Origin: Chionis minor
Taxonomy: Eukaryota; Chordata; Aves; Charadriiformes; Chionididae
Length of the DNA stretch: 64,000 nt
Reading direction: 5' to 3'
Assembly (NCBI GenBank): GCA_013398295.1
Contig: VZSF01000046.1
Span: forward strand, 1,115,314-1,179,313
Shown here: positions 1 to 14,022 of the stretch, one piece after another
Position numbering within the stretch: the first letter of the stretch is position 1
How the letters are laid out: each line of letters begins with the position of its first letter
Notes under the pieces: generated by a model
Told to the model about the DNA's origin: nothing
The model's input: only the letters and a program-made list of their open reading frames with translations
The model's database searches: none
Position numbers and translations under genes: made by a program

Positions 1-49
1 AAGAAAAAAAGGGGGGGGAAAAAAAAAAAAAAACACCCCAAAAAAACCC
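1..49. repeat. Low-complexity A/G-rich start of window
   Basis: A run of A and G homopolymers with short C blocks. It carries no gene. It could be a real low-complexity tract or poor-quality sequence next to an assembly join. Confidence 0.6.
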
Positions 50-1812
50 AGGAGGCCAGCAGGAATAACGAAGGAGGTCCTGGCAAAAAGTGTCAAAAGG
101 AAGAACAGAGAAAACATGGGCCTGCTGCTAAATGGGGCAGGGGCCATGGTGACACAGGACATGGAAAAGGCTGAGGTACTGAATGCTTTTTTCACTTCAA
201 CCTTTACTAGCAAGACCAGCTTCAGAAATCTCAGGCCCAAGAGAACAGTGGGAAAGTCTGAAGCAAGGAAGACATGCCCATAGTGGAAGAGGATCAGGTT
301 AGAGAATGTTTAAGCAAACTGGACATATATAAGTTCATGGGCCCCAGTGGGACATGCCTACAATTGCTAGGGAGCTGACTGATGTCATTGCAAGGCCACT
401 CAATTCTCTTTGAACAAGCCTTGTGATTAGGTGAGGTGCCTGAGGAGCAGGGGAAAGCAAAAATCACTCCCACCTTCAAAAGGGGGAAGAAGGAGGACCG
501 AGGGAATTACAGGCCAGTCAGCATCACCTTGATCCTTGGGAAGGGGATAGAACACCTGCTCCTGGAAACTATTTCCAGGCACATGAAGGACAAAGAGGTT
601 ATTGGGAGTAGTCATCATGGCTTCACCAAGGGGAAGTCATGCTTGACCAGCCTAATATCCTTCTACAATGAAATTACAGGCTTGGTGGATGAGGCCAGAG
701 CAGTGGATATTATCTGCCTTGACTTCAGTAAGGCTTTTGACACTGTCTCCTGTAAGATCCTCATAGAGAAGCTGATGAACTGTGGGTTGGATGAACAGTC
801 AGTGAGGTGAACTGAAAACTGTCTGAATGGCGAGGCCTAAAGGGTGGTGATCAGTGGCATTACATGTTGCTGGAGGGCCAATAATTAGCAGTTTATCCAA
901 GGTATCAATACTGGATCCAGTGCTGATCAGCATCTTCATTAATGATCTAGATGATGGAGCAGAATGTACCAAAACCAGGAGGAGCAGCTGATGCACCGGA
1001 TGGTTGTCTTGCTATCCAGGGACCATCTACAGGATGGAGAAATGGGTTGATAGTAACCTCATGCAATTCAACAAAGGGAAGTGGAAAGTTCTGCACCTGG
1101 GAAAGAACAACCCCAGTTACCAGTACATGCTGGGAGCCAACCAGCTGGAAAGCAGCTTTGCAGAAAAGGACCTGGGAGCCCTGGTGGACAACAAGTCAAA
1201 TATAAGTCATTGAGACAAACAAACAAACAAAAAAGTTAACAGCATCCTGGGCTGCCTTCAGAGGAGTATTGCCAGCAGGTTGAGGAAGGTGATCCTTCCT
1301 CTCTACTCAGCACTGGTGAGGCCACATCTGGAGTACTGTGTCCAGTTCTAGGGTCTTCAATGCAAGAGAGAGACGGACATATGGGAGGGTGTCCAACAAA
1401 GGGCCACTAAGATGACTAAGGGACTGGAGCATCTCCCATATCAGGAAAGGTTAAGAGCTAGGACTGCTTAGCCTGGAGAACAGAAGGATCAGGGAGGACA
1501 GATCTCATCAATGCATATGAATATGCATTGACCTCTGAAAGCAGAGTGTGAAGAAGACGGAGCCAGGCTCTTTTCAGTGGTGTCCCAGGACAGGACAATG
1601 GGCACAAACTGAAACATGGGAGGTTCCCTGTGAACACCAGGAAATTCTTCTTTTACTGTGAGAGTGACTGAGCACTGGAACAGGTTGCGAAGTCTCCAAA
1701 AAGCCTTCTGAACATGGTCTTGGGCAAACTGCTGTAGGTAACACTGCTTGAACTGGGGGCGTGGACAAGATGACCTCCAGAGGTCCCTTCCAGTCTCAAC
1801 CATTCTATGGTT
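50..1812 (+). mobile_element. CR1 LINE, 3' portion with decayed reverse transcriptase
   Basis: A partial chicken-repeat-1 type non-LTR retrotransposon. The stretch 436-810 is open for 124 codons and shows reverse-transcriptase signatures: the block NYRPVSIT and then DFSKAFDTVS, the palm motif A region. The frame then breaks at a TGA just after 807. A second piece resumes around 940-1205 in shifted frames, with the CR1-typical stretch around MQFNKGK and VLHLGKNNP. The catalytic acidic box expected between these pieces is missing, so the enzyme is dead. The 3' end (1560-1812) matches the conserved CR1 tail and stops at a 'ccattctatgg' terminus. The 5' boundary is uncertain because the window starts here. 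Frameshifts and stops suggest an old copy. Confidence 0.88.
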
Positions 1813-4800
1813 TTGTGATTGTACAACAAGGACTCTAACAGCTGACTGAAAATGAGTGTTGACTGGCTAATCCAAAGGATTTGGTGCAATTAACCAGTCA
1901 AAAACTAAGTAAATTACAAATTCTGTTGATACGAGTCCTTCCAAACTGCCATCCTATACAGTCTGGAGGTACAATGGGCAATTGGGTATGATGGCTCCGC
2001 TTTTCTTCATTATAGGAGCAATCTCTAAGCTCTAATCATAACAATTTAATGATGACTTGTATGTCCTCTGTCCACACAAAGATGCCTATTCAGGAAAGCA
2101 GGCACCAACGTAAAAGAAGCAATGTTTTAAGACAAAAGCCCTATGGTTAATGCAAGGAAGTACTGGAACGAATACTTATAAGTAAGAGCAACCAAACAAC
2201 TCATAGATTGGATTCACATAAAATACATTCACCTAGGGCATTTGCTTTGTTCATTCAGATGATAAACAAATCAGTAAAAATTCTTGAGTGTTGAACAGAG
2301 TAAAGAGATTAAGTCATTGTGCCTCTTCCGTGATACTGATCTGATGCTTTTTACAAGAGTTTCTCACAGGCTTGTTTGTGCTGGTAAGATGTGACGTGGA
2401 AATATTTGTTTGCTCCAAACTGGACTGACACTAGAAGACAAGAGATCAGTATCTTTGAAATTAACCCATATGTTTATTACCTATTTGAGTGGTATTTGAA
2501 AAATGAACTCACATGATTTATACTACCAGTTTCTAAGCCAATCAGATCCTGAAATTACACTTCCTCCCCCTCCCCCCCTTGTATGCCCTTTAAAAACACT
2601 ATGAGATTTTGGAAAAAAAAGAACATTATAATCAGTTCATCTCTGTACTTGGTTACTCACAAGAGGAAAAGACTGAACGAAAAGACAAAGCATGCTGCAT
2701 ATCATTTTAAAGTGGTAAAAGTATGTGATACAGAGAGAGAACAAGATGATTAAAAAGCTGTAAAAGAATCACAAAAGAAAGTGATATATTTCACCCATTT
2801 TTCATCGTAAAATTAAATTTCCCAACACCTTTACAAAAATCTCAGACAGATTTGAAGAAAGGTTGTGGGAGGAGAAAATATGTGGAAGGTATTACAATTA
2901 TCTTTACGGAAGGTGAGAAAATAAATACTCTGAATATCCAGTATGTGGATATAGACTTTTCACCTGGAGCACTTAAGCAGCCTTTAGACTCATTGTTTAG
3001 TCTCCTTTTCAAACATCTTAAAAGAACAGTTAAATTAAAAAATAGCAGTCATTAACATTTTCTTACCCTGCTGCATTTGCACAGAACCAAGCTGCTTAAG
3101 GTGCTCCACGATGGGGAAGAGCAATCCCTCATTCTCTCCTCTGAGATGTTCCCCTTCAACTCTGCACAGCCTGCCTGAGGCGTGCTTGGCACCTTGCCCC
3201 AAGACCCTGCATTTGCCTCAGGTGTCGCAGTGATTATTACAGTGGCCACAGAACAGGGACATCAGTTTCTAATGAACAGCCAAAATTGAGGCTGTATAGG
3301 CTGTGCCAGTGGCTCCACAGGTACTAAAAGATCGGGAAATATTGCTGCGTTTGAAAAATCTTTCCTCTCTGCTTTACTTACCACGGAGGATTGTCACAGA
3401 GCATTAAGTTCTCTGCTTTTCCCCTCATATCTACTCCTCAAGACAGGTCTGTGCTTTATTTGCTCTGTGTTGCCTTCTCTTCTGCATTTGAGAATGCGGA
3501 AAGGGAAAGCTGCACCAGGTATTAACAAACTGAATTGGCAGCTGAGCAGCAACGCTCACCTACTGGCAGGATGAAGAACCAAATGGCAGCAAGTCTGTAC
3601 TCCTGTCCCAGCCTGGAACATGGTTTCCCCTTTAACAGCCTGTTGGAAAAGTCCGTCAGTGACTTGCAGCCCAAAATAAGACTGCAGGAGACGGCGCTGG
3701 CATTACAGGCAGTGCCACTGGCAGCTGCCGCTGAACATGGGCTCAGGAACATCATGGAAAAATCTCTGCTGATCCCTCTGTCTGGACGGCTGCAGTCCCT
3801 GCTGCCAAGGTGCAACAGGCTAGGAGATGAACAGGAGAGGAGGGACGTGTGGCTGGAGGTGGCAGGATGGGAGACTGGGGCTCTGCAGAGGAAACAGAAG
3901 GGTGATTCGGGACCCTTGAGTGTGTTTGGACAAAGTGCCTCCGAAGCCTGAGAAGCAGCATGGTAGAAAGCGTGAAGGAGCTTGTCTGAAAGATGTTTAA
4001 GTCAGCCACAGAGATGAGAGGCAGGAGTCGACACCTCATTCATCATTAACGATGAAAGATAATTAGTAGGGTGAGGATAAAAAGCAGAGCGCCTTGAAAA
4101 TGAAGACATATAGCCAATGTTTGATGCACTTAGAAAAGTATATGCCAGAAAATGGATCAAAAGAAAGAGAGTGGCATGTATGTTGTCAACCCACCTTCAA
4201 GAAATAAAATTTTAGGACAAGTTCCCAACAGAGTTATCTTGTAATTAAATTAAGAAAAATAGCAATATCATGGGGACAGCATCTGACAGGCTCTATAACA
4301 ATTTCTCCACCATCTTTTCTCAGGACAGCACAGCTCAGCCAGCCGAACCCTGGCAGCAGAGGAGATCGTGATCACAGCTGCCTGCCAGAGGAATGATGCT
4401 CATTCCCCCACACCAGCACAAACCCTGTACTGGTTCTGCTCACACCTCAGCAAGGAGCACCTGCCAGCAGCCAGCCAGCTTAGAGGGGTGATGGTTGGGC
4501 AGGCTCCTACACTGCTCACGTTGCAGCTTGCTCCCGTTCCAAATAAGAAGTAGAGGCTTTGGAAAGTATCACTGACATCTGCTCACCACAAACATACCTG
4601 TATGACCCAAACTGAAAAGTACTTGAACATCCATTTCCCCCAGTACCACTTTTTTCATCTTAGTTCCTCTTCACCTATTCATGGCTTGGGAAAAGAAAAA
4701 AGAAAAAACATCAGGATCTTTAGCAACAGCTCAGCTACTTTAAAGTCGACAATGCCACCCACACTGCACAATTCCTCTGCAAATTTTAGATGCAATAAAA

Positions 4801-7800
4801 ACCATTGTAGTTTTTCCTTGACCCTTGCTCCTCCTCCAATAGACTTACTAGTGAATCTCAGAGACTGCTCCTTCTCCATGTCTCTTAGCTTTTATTGCTT
4901 GTGGAAATGTAGTGGTTTCTGCCACTTTGCTCTTCTCTTGATTTTCCAAAAAAGACTGCGAACAACCCCAAAGAGGCCAGGTCTGCTCGTGGTTACTAAG
5001 TATAAGAGTTCCGAAACAACCTCTGGCTCAGGATGCCCCTGAACTGTGGATGTTGAGAAGCTGAGAGAAGATATCAAGGGGAAAGAGCACTTACTTTGTG
5101 TCCTATTTCGTAAACTGCTGTCCTAATGATCCCACACTGGCTGTTTTCTGAGACAGGATAATGGCCCAAAGCGATATTTGATTCAACTCAGCAGGGCAGC
5201 TCTGATGGCAGCCCTTCCCCGCCTAGAAGAGGAATGCTGCTTCTCCCTCTAAAGAAGCGATGGAGTATTCCCTGGCAAAACTTCTGACAGTCTAACTGCC
5301 TTCTTGTGGGAGCCCTTCCCCACCCGGCATCTTTGTTTCTCTACTTGACAGATGTGCAGGATCTGTAAGCCCCTCCTGTTGGAAAGCTGTTAGAAAACCT
5401 ACTGCATTTCTCCATCACCACACAATCTTACTGTGAAACTTTCAGTCCCTTGATAGAAAAGAGATAAATCAATCTCTTACAGCCTGGTCAGATAAGTAAA
5501 AAAGCAAAGCTTATTATAGCCGTATGTCTGTCCCACACAGGAAATCTTTACTTTTTCAGAGAGTTCTTCAGAAGCTTTCTGCTGTTTTAAATGAATCCCA
5601 AATCAATTTAAAGACTAAAAAGAGGCTATTCTGCAAAACTCCTGTCCATCCAGACTGATTATCAGCTTCAAGAGTCTCCTCGTTTAACTCATGGAAACTG
5701 AATGCAGTGTTCACATCTGATGTAAGTTAGCTCTGTAGCCTCATAACCTGCTATTGCCGAGAACAAGAAACTTCACCTTAACTGTTCTACCATGGCAAAT
5801 AGTTGCTCCTCTTTTTTCTTGATACTGCAAGAAGCACCTATTTGATTAAATTACATTTTGTGTTAGCCTTGTTCATGTCTGAAGGTAAAGTCTGGAGTCA
5901 AGACATATGAGACAAAAAGAACATGTAAGCATTTTACCAAGCGTAAGCTGGAGCACCATCTCGACCCGTTCAGCACGCGAGACACTAGCTCCTTCCACAA
6001 CCAACCAAGCAAGCAAACCAAACAATTCCACTTGCATCCAAAGACTGCAATCTTAGTCCTCCCACACCAAGAAAACCCTCTCAAGAAAGTCACCTTTTGC
6101 TATCCTTACTCAATGTTCAGAATTAAAAAAGCACCTGGAATTGTAACAATAGCCTGAGTGCTAATCCATTAAACGGACATTAAGCAAATCATGTGGCTCA
6201 GTCCACTTTCAAAAAAACTACTCCTCCCTGGTTTTGTTTTTGTGTGTGTCTCTTTCTCCTCACTAATAGCTACTCTAATAGACTTTGTTACAAATTTTTA
6301 GAACAGTCTAATTTCAGCCACCAGATTTTCTACACGCTGAGCCTTCAAATTGTCTTCCCTTTATACAGATGAGTACCAGGTAAGATGTTTTCATCAATTT
6401 TACATTAATTGCTTTATTGAAGAACCTAGAGTTTACTGATGTGGTTGATGTCCTGGATGATGTACATGCTGTAGCCATTTATTACCTTTTTTCTTTTCCT
6501 TTTAAGAGAGATTAAAAAACAACCCCATGTGCTCCTTGAGGTGATGTTTTTGAATGTGCTTGCCCAAGTGGATAGTTACCATAGCTCCCTGCCATGGCTG
6601 AACGGTGCTTTGCTTTCCTGAACTTGACAAATCGATTCTTTTTAATACTGAATGATTTTTTACAATACCATGTTGGTCTTTTCCCAGGATTAGTTTTCAG
6701 CCAGTAATATGTTAAGAGTAGAAATACACATATACATATATATTGTTTTATAAAGAAACCAAAGGCAATAGTAAACTCCAGGCACATTTTTTCCAGAACC
6801 TAATCAAGTACAGCTCTGCTATTACAAACCTGTGCCAAAAAGCTGGTGGAGGTGTTTGGAGCAGGGTGCTTATGAACCATGGCTGAGCTGTGGGAGTCGT
6901 TCAGCATGCTCAGTACCAACATTGCCTCGTCACTATCCTGAGCTCAGGGGACTGGGAACACAAGCCACAGAACCACCCGTGGAGCAGATGAAGCTGGGCC
7001 CTTCTTCAGAACAGTTCCCAGGTTTGTATGGGTCAGCCTTCGAGGCACTGCCTTTCATTCTCCTTGCTCACCAGGGACTGCAGCCCCAGAATCACTAAAA
7101 TCTCTCACCCCATCCCAGCACCCCAGACCTTGCTTTCTCCGAGGCACACGCTTGCCCCTTGCAGAGGTGGAAGGATGCAGGATGACAGGACGGTTGGGAA
7201 GGTTTTTTTGAGGAACAACACTGCCATGCCTCCTTCCTCGCCAAAGCACAGAGCTCCGGTAAGTAAGCACAGCAGAGCAGTAGGGCTTAGATCCCATACA
7301 TCATCTTTGGTGTTTGAGAAAGCCCATACTCAGCCAAAGGGTTAGAAATGCTTCAATGCCCCATGGACCTCTTGCTCCGTCCTCAGCCCACGCGGCGCAC
7401 CTCCTCTTTCAAAGTTGAGGTTCATATCGCATTTGGTACCTAGTTACATTTCTGACAGACTCACACTTCAGACCAGCAATACTTTAACATCTGAAAAAAC
7501 ACCTATTGTTCTGCTGTGGCCATCTGCCACCATCCTCAAGAAGTCAGGCCAAAAATACCCAGGTACTTTGAAGAACAGTGTTAGGTTAGACCTAATGTGT
7601 GTAAAGACAGCCTGACAAATGGGATATCTTAAAATCTCTTATGAATGAATGGGATTTGGTTTCTGCCTCCAAGGGTAAGTTAGCATCATTGTTCCCTTTG
7701 AAAAGGGACTGCAGCAAAGGGAACTATTATACCATATAAACATGCAAGGTGTGATAAAATGAAGAATTTATTTCAAGGTGGAAGTTAACGAGCAGGAACA

Positions 7801-10800
7801 CAGAAAAACAAACAGGCAATAAGCAGCCTTCAGAATTTAACTGCTCCCTAATTTTATAGTCATAACTTATTGTTAGTAACCAGGCGTCAACAGACTTGTC
7901 ACGAGTGATGACTCACTTTATGGTGGATATTACAGCAGATCCCATTACACATCACTTCTTACACATCACAGGACCACAGGAATGACCCAGGCTGCCTCTG
8001 CCCAGCATTCAAAACCTTAGTGTATGGCTTGTAGACTGCCATAGAGCCTACCATGTTTGTCATGTTTGCCATGTCTACAAAGACCTAAGTCTTAGGTTTC
8101 AGTAAATAACATAAAGTAATCACCACAGGAACAGTCCTGCCTTGTGACTTTGCAATTCAAGTTACCTGTGAGTGAAAATACTCTTCATGAGGAATCTAGC
8201 CAATTTCCACTGCCTCCCACAGAATCTCCCCATGCACTGCAACAGAGGCTAAAGAGACCATTATATAATATTTGGGATTGTATGTTTTCGGGCTTCTGGG
8301 CATTCATCCCTAAAGCGTTTTAAGATACATTTATAAACATAATTTTTCCCCCCTCAGCATTCTTATCTGCCTCTAGAAGAGCACTAGCTGCTGTGAACAG
8401 ATCATGCTAGTTGAAACAGGCAACACAGTGACAAAAACCCAGAAGTGCATTCTGCAACATTAATACTGTAATATTAGAAACTCTTCAGTGCTAAGCAGTA
8501 AAGGTGAAAGTTTTTGTTAAAGACCATATATCCCATCTGTTAGAATAGTTTGTTCCCTCTCCCAGACTTCGCTTGCTAAGCTAAATTGCTGAACTCTTTG
8601 CAGCAGATCCTTCTACTAGGAGCAGAGCTAAAAAACAACTTTACAAAATGCTGAAGTTGTTCTCAGCTTACTCTTAATTTCAGTTTCTGCCATTGTACTT
8701 TTCTATCTTCAACTTCCCGTCTTTGAGCATTTGGGAAAATATCAGGGAAGCTTGCAGTGGTAATAAAAATTAACTAATAGTTAGCTAATCCCAATTCGAA
8801 ATTGCAAATGACTGCTTTGTATTTGAAATTCACCTAGACTTTTTCAGATGAAGACAGCGTTTATTCAAACCTTCAAGTTTACCTTAATAGTGGAAGAAGA
8901 GTTTGCCTCCATAGTCTGTTGTAGTACTTCCAAGGAGAGAGCTTCTTTACACAAAGAATAGCTACTCTGTTTTTCATGAGCACTGTCTTCAAGAGCAAAG
9001 TATGAAAAAAACCTTTGTCTTTTTCCTTGTTAGTGTTTACGTTGTATATGATCTGCATTTTTCCCCAAATCCAGGAAGCCTACAATATTAAGCCAACTGT
9101 TGAGCATGTGCTTGTGTTAACTGCAGCCAGAAAAAACACTGCATTAGGGCCACTCTTGGGAGAAGATGCAATTTTTCATAATAATCTTCTAAAGCATATT
9201 TGTGAGACAAGCAACAGTTTTAGTCTGTCATACCATCACTCATTAAAAAAAAAAAAGGCAGTTGTTGCTTGAATAAGATGAGAAACACCTGGGATAGGTA
9301 AGCAGCAGCAGGAGTACTCGATCTGCCACCTCGGAAAGCACCCACACATCAGCTCCGGGTCACTGGCGTTCAGACCACTTCCTCACATCAGCTTGTACTC
9401 CTCCACTACCGTTTCCAGCAAAAGGCCTAAAAACTGATAGCCAGACATCTGGTTTCAGGAGCTGATCTTTTACACAGCAATCTCACCTCGAAAAATGATG
9501 GAAGCGAGTTACCTGACAGATGTGCCACCAGGCATAATTACAGAGAAGGGATGAATTAGCCACCATTTATGCTGTTGCACTCGGCAAAAAATCCTGTGCC
9601 CCAGACGGGGCATCTGACAATCGCACGGTTGTCCGTAGTCATGAAGGAGAGCAAACAAATGGTTTGAGAACAGTCCTTTCACGAAAAGCAAAGTCACAGT
9701 CATCATGGATTTCAGATAAAATTTTATCTGTTTGATTTAGTGGCACATTTTACAGCTCTTGCATGAAGACCTTTTGCATTTCTTTCCTGAAGCAGGTGCA
9801 GTGAAATGACACATAGTGGTCTTGTCCATGCTGTTTACAAAGGCATATCACTCCCAGTTTCTAATCGGTACCGCCTCTTCCTCCAACCCACCGAGTCACA
9901 AATCCAAACTCCCCAAAGACTTGATGCGTTTTGGTCATTGTACGTACACAAACTCATGCCAGAAAATAACCTGTATTCTTTGCTTCCATGTGCGTTATTT
10001 AGCATTAAGCTGTATTTATGAATCTTGTCTAAAATGGGCTTTAAAAACTTGACAAAGTCACTCATCTGCAGTGTAATTTATTACCCTATCCATCCTTGTA
10101 TTGTCTGCAGAGCAAGCTGGCAGAGGCTTACTGACAAACCAGGCCCCAGGAAGACTGAGGAAATGCAGTATTTTTACTTGAGAATTAACATGAGATTTAG
10201 GACATTAACCTGTGTCTTACAGCAAGGTGGTTTTTGTTTTTTTCCAAATGGCTTTCTTCCCTTTCTCCTTTGTTGAGATCATGGGTTTCAGTACTGACCT
10301 ACTGTAATTTCTCCACAACAGTACTCAAAAATGTAGCTCCCATATAGCAAAGTTTTATACATTTACTCAACCCAAACAAACTTGCACAGGATACATAATT
10401 CATGCACATGCAATTAAGTCAGGGATGTTGCTTGCAAACGTTTGAGTAACCACCAATTTCCCCAATTAACCTATTTCAAAACTTTAACATTCCTTTAAAA
10501 TAATTTCAGAAAATTACTTACTGCATGATGGTTTTCTACAATATGGGTGGAAACAACATGGTTCACTCAAAAGAGGCACCACATTTGGCATAGGTGGAAG
10601 GCTAGCTATCAGAAAGCAGCATATATTGTCTTGACGTTTGCATAGTATTTGTCCTAAAGGACCAGAGGTTCTCGGTATTTTCCAGACTATGACCACTCTT
10701 TCCCATCCTTATTAGGGCTCGGTGTTTCTTCTGTTGTCAGGGGGATTATAAATATGTGGAAAGACAGAAGCTCAGAATGGCAGGTAAATAGTTTTAGTAG

Positions 10801-11583
10801 ACCAGAGAGTCTGCAGCTTGCTTTCAGGAATTAGAAAGACATCAGCTATTGCCAGGATCCAAAAAAACCCAAAGGAAACATAAGGAAAGTCAATCAACTT
10901 TCTTTTTTAAGTTTGATGCAGAGAAAAGAAAAAAATACAAGGAAACCTGCTCTGTAACTATTACTCTTTAAGAAAGGAAATCACACTGCCTTACTTCATA
11001 CTGCAAAAGAGCAATAAGTCTCTTAAAGCATTCAGCTTGCTCACTTTTTCACACTACATGCTAGCACTTCTAAAGAGAAAACAGTCCTTTTCAGTTTCAA
11101 GTAATTCCTCTCATGTTTCAATACTGAAGACCGAGTGCAAAGTTAATGATAAAGCATACATTCTCCCCAAATATATTCTACCCAACCTAACCACACTCAG
11201 ATTAATTATTTGCTTTACAGAAAATACACTTTATCACCCACAGACTACTAGAATGCCAGATGCTGAGAATTTAGGAAGAGCCCGTTGTAAAATTCCAGGT
11301 TCTACCCAAGGAGGAGAGAGTTGCTGTCCCCCCTGCAGTGGGCTACAGTAGCAGAACTGCTCTTGATATTCTTTCATTCAATTAAAAGATATAAATTCAG
11401 AAAGTTATGCATGGACTGTATATTTAAAGAAGCCAGACTATAACTAAATCCTCATTTGCAAATAGCTAAGTGCAGTTGGCAACCTGGGTTAACTCCTATC
11501 AGTTGTCTTTAAACAGCTTGACTATTGAGCAGATAATTTACCGCAAAGTAAGCTTGGGCTTCACTTAGAATTTACTGTAAATA
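1813..11583. other. Intergenic sequence, no recognised gene
   Basis: I see no exon-like open frame with recognisable homology on either strand over nearly 10 kb downstream of RTF1. Open frames up to 146 codons (3535-3951 plus, 4602-5042 plus) have no recognisable domains and look like chance. Two stretches (about 3540-3960 and 6830-7345) are richer in G+C than their surroundings and could be a non-coding exon, a regulatory element or an old repeat; I cannot tell. Short simple tracts occur (poly-A at 9245-9256). Confidence 0.5.
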
Positions 11584-11905
11584 GGGTCATAGTATAATTT
11601 AGATTGAAAGGGACTTCAGGAGGTCCTCAAGATTAACCTCCTGCACCCATAAGGTCAGCTCCAAGGCCACATTGCTCAGGGCTTTATCCAGTAGAAAACC
11701 CCTCAAGGATAAGCTCCACAAACTCTCTGGGAGCAGCCTGTTTGTTCCACTGATTCACTGTACTCACAGAGGGGGTTTGTTACCTTTAATCAGAACCTCT
11801 AGTTTCAAATTAGGCCATTGTCCCTCAACCTCCTACCACACAAAACTGCAAAAAGCAGACTACTTTCCTGACAACTTCCCCCCCATTTACCAGAAGGTTC
11901 CTATT
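11584..11905 (-). mobile_element. CR1 LINE fragment, antisense to the plus strand
   Basis: The left end reads as the reverse complement of a diverged CR1 3' terminus. It continues with the CR1-typical stretch in which a short block mentioning 'aaaggcca' and 'ctctgggagcagcctgttt' can be read on the plus strand. It is 5'-truncated, as is usual for CR1, and diverged. The right boundary is approximate. Confidence 0.75.
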
Positions 11906-12964
11906 AGCTCCTCCTGATATTGCCTCTTCTGTTGCACTGGAGGTCTTGCTTATGGGCAAAGAGGAAGCATAAATATATATAAGCTAAGAATTTATTCTTA
12001 ACATATGGAAATCTTAATTCAAGCATAGCTATTAGCTTAGATCTAATTATTACACTAGAAATAATGCAGTTAAGAGTACTTTTATACAGAAGTAGATGCA
12101 GTAATGCAGTTAAAATCGTAACACATTTCTTGGTTTCTATCCCTTTTGTAAGGGGTTATTTTCACCCTTCTATGGCTCCTCTGGGTCTCAAAGTCAATAG
12201 CTCCAGACTGCTGGAAAGGATAATGTAAAGCTGTCAGCAGCAGGAGTCCTTTGTGAGGAGGAATATGTTGCTGCTTTCTTCCTCCTCCCTCTAGGATCCA
12301 CTTGGGATTTTTATGTTTGCTAACATGTTTTTACATCTTTCTCTTTCCCCATTGGTCTACAACTCCATGCTACATCCAAATTTATGATCTATGGAACCAT
12401 TAAAGGCTGGTTCTCCCTTTAAAAAATAAAACCAAACCCCAAACAAATATAAAACCAAAACCAAACAAACAAAGAAAAGCCCCAACCAATCCCCCTAAAC
12501 AACAAACACATACACTGCATTACGCTGGCGAGTAACCACTCACCAATATATGACCATAGGATCTCCAGTCCCATACATATGCCCATCATCCATGTACTTT
12601 TCCGTGCTACATCCTTTGTTTCCACTTCTAAAGGTCTCTGCTATCATAACACACCTGCATTTCTCTCCACCACATCATTGTTTTGGTCTTAAATATCTCC
12701 TTCTACATAAAATAACTGCTTATTATTCATGCATCTATAAAACTATGGTTGCACCACACAAAGGTAAACAGCAGTAAAACAAATTAGCCACAGACACATG
12801 GCCAGTTAGTTTTGCTATAATAACGATTTCTCTAAGTAAAGCAAAGCTACAGGCAGGTCAAGAAAAGTTCAGAAAGGGAAGCCTGATAAGCCTCAGTCCT
12901 GAGGCCTTGCAGACTTAGTATTAAGCTTATTACTAATAACAGTAATATGGTATTACAGTGCTAC
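11906..12964. other. Intergenic sequence, nothing recognised
   Basis: AT-rich unique sequence with an A/C-rich simple tract near 12420-12480. No coding potential that I recognise. Confidence 0.45.
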
Positions 12965-13115
12965 TTCTAGCTGAACAAGCTCCAGTCCCTGACCATCTTG
13001 GTGGCCCTTCACTAAACCTGCTCCAGGTGGTTGAAATCTTCCTTGATCTGGAGAACCCAAAAACTGGACACAGTATTCTACACATGGTCTAACACAACAT
13101 GCCAGATACACCATC
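12965..13115 (-). mobile_element. Short internal CR1 fragment
   Basis: The plus strand reads like the reverse complement of the CR1 region just upstream of its 3' end. Characteristic phrases are 'ggtggcccttcactaaacctgctcc' in shortened form, then 'aactggacacagtattct'. It lacks the 3' terminus and is strongly diverged, so both boundaries are approximate. Confidence 0.65.
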
Positions 13116-13483
13116 ACAAGGTACTATCAATACTCGCCCTGCCTTCTGTTACTCACAGGTAATTGCAATAAGCTATTCCAGGTACGCTCCTACTTTGATT
13201 TACCTTCTTTAACGGCTCATACTCTTAGCTGGATACTGCTTCTTCTCAGTAGAAAGGAGAAACGCCAAAGAAAAATAGTCAAGTGTCCAAAGGCTGGCAC
13301 ATGAGGAACAACTGCTTGTTACAGCCTGACACATTTGGGCCACAGAAGCCTTTAACATCTAGATAGATGTCAAGACAAAGAACCCCAAGGGAGTATCTAA
13401 TGGCTGGCTTTCCAAAGAGCTGGAAAAGTTTAAGATATTATCACCACAACTCTTCATGTTTACTACCCCTGCAGTCCAATTGA

Positions 13484-13501
13484 CTTTTTTTTTTTTTTTT
13501 T
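13484..13501. repeat. Poly-T run
   Basis: About 17 consecutive T bases. No adjacent retrocopy or polyadenylation signal was seen, so it is most simply a mononucleotide microsatellite. Confidence 0.8.
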
Positions 13502-13886
13502 AATACTGATAACTCCACACGGTATGAGACTAAAGAATTGCTTGTATGGTAGTCCTTTAGCTGCTGAACAGGGTGCCGGGGGCGGGGTGTGTGCCTAAAG
13601 TCTCAAGCAGCTGATGCTGGTGGTAAGGTAGAACCATTCTGCCTTTCAGATGCTTAACCATTCCAGCTAAAAATAAATAAATAAAAATAAAATTCACCCA
13701 TTTATTTAGCTACTTAAGCATCTCTTTCTAAAAGACTAAGTTACTGTGCTGAAGGTAGTAAAACTACTGATACATATGCAGTCTAAGTATCAAATTTACA
13801 GCACTTATTTCCCACAATTAAGAACCCCAAAATTCAAAGCTTAAAGCAGTCTGGACAAGTTTAACTGTCTCCTAGTTAAGATGGAA

Positions 13887-13903
13887 GGGGGGGGGGGGGG
13901 GGG
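13887..13903. repeat. Poly-G run (17 bases)
   Basis: An uninterrupted G tract on the plus strand. Tracts of this length are prone to length error in sequencing and can form quadruplex structures. Confidence 0.85.
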
Positions 13904-14022
13904 TGTGAAGATGCCAAAGCCCAAATTTGAGATGACATCCATGTGTCTTTTTATTCCCTAGTATGTATAACCAGTGAAGCATTTGTGCAGACTCCTCATT
14001 TTCAGTTCTCACCTTCTTCTAG

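Noticed and set aside
436..810. Reverse-transcriptase-like open frame as a host gene
   Set aside because: It is part of a CR1 element with broken frames and a missing catalytic box, not a domesticated gene.
4602..5042. 146-codon plus-strand open frame in intergenic DNA
   Set aside because: No domain, unusual composition, and overlapping open frames on the other strand; no other coding evidence.
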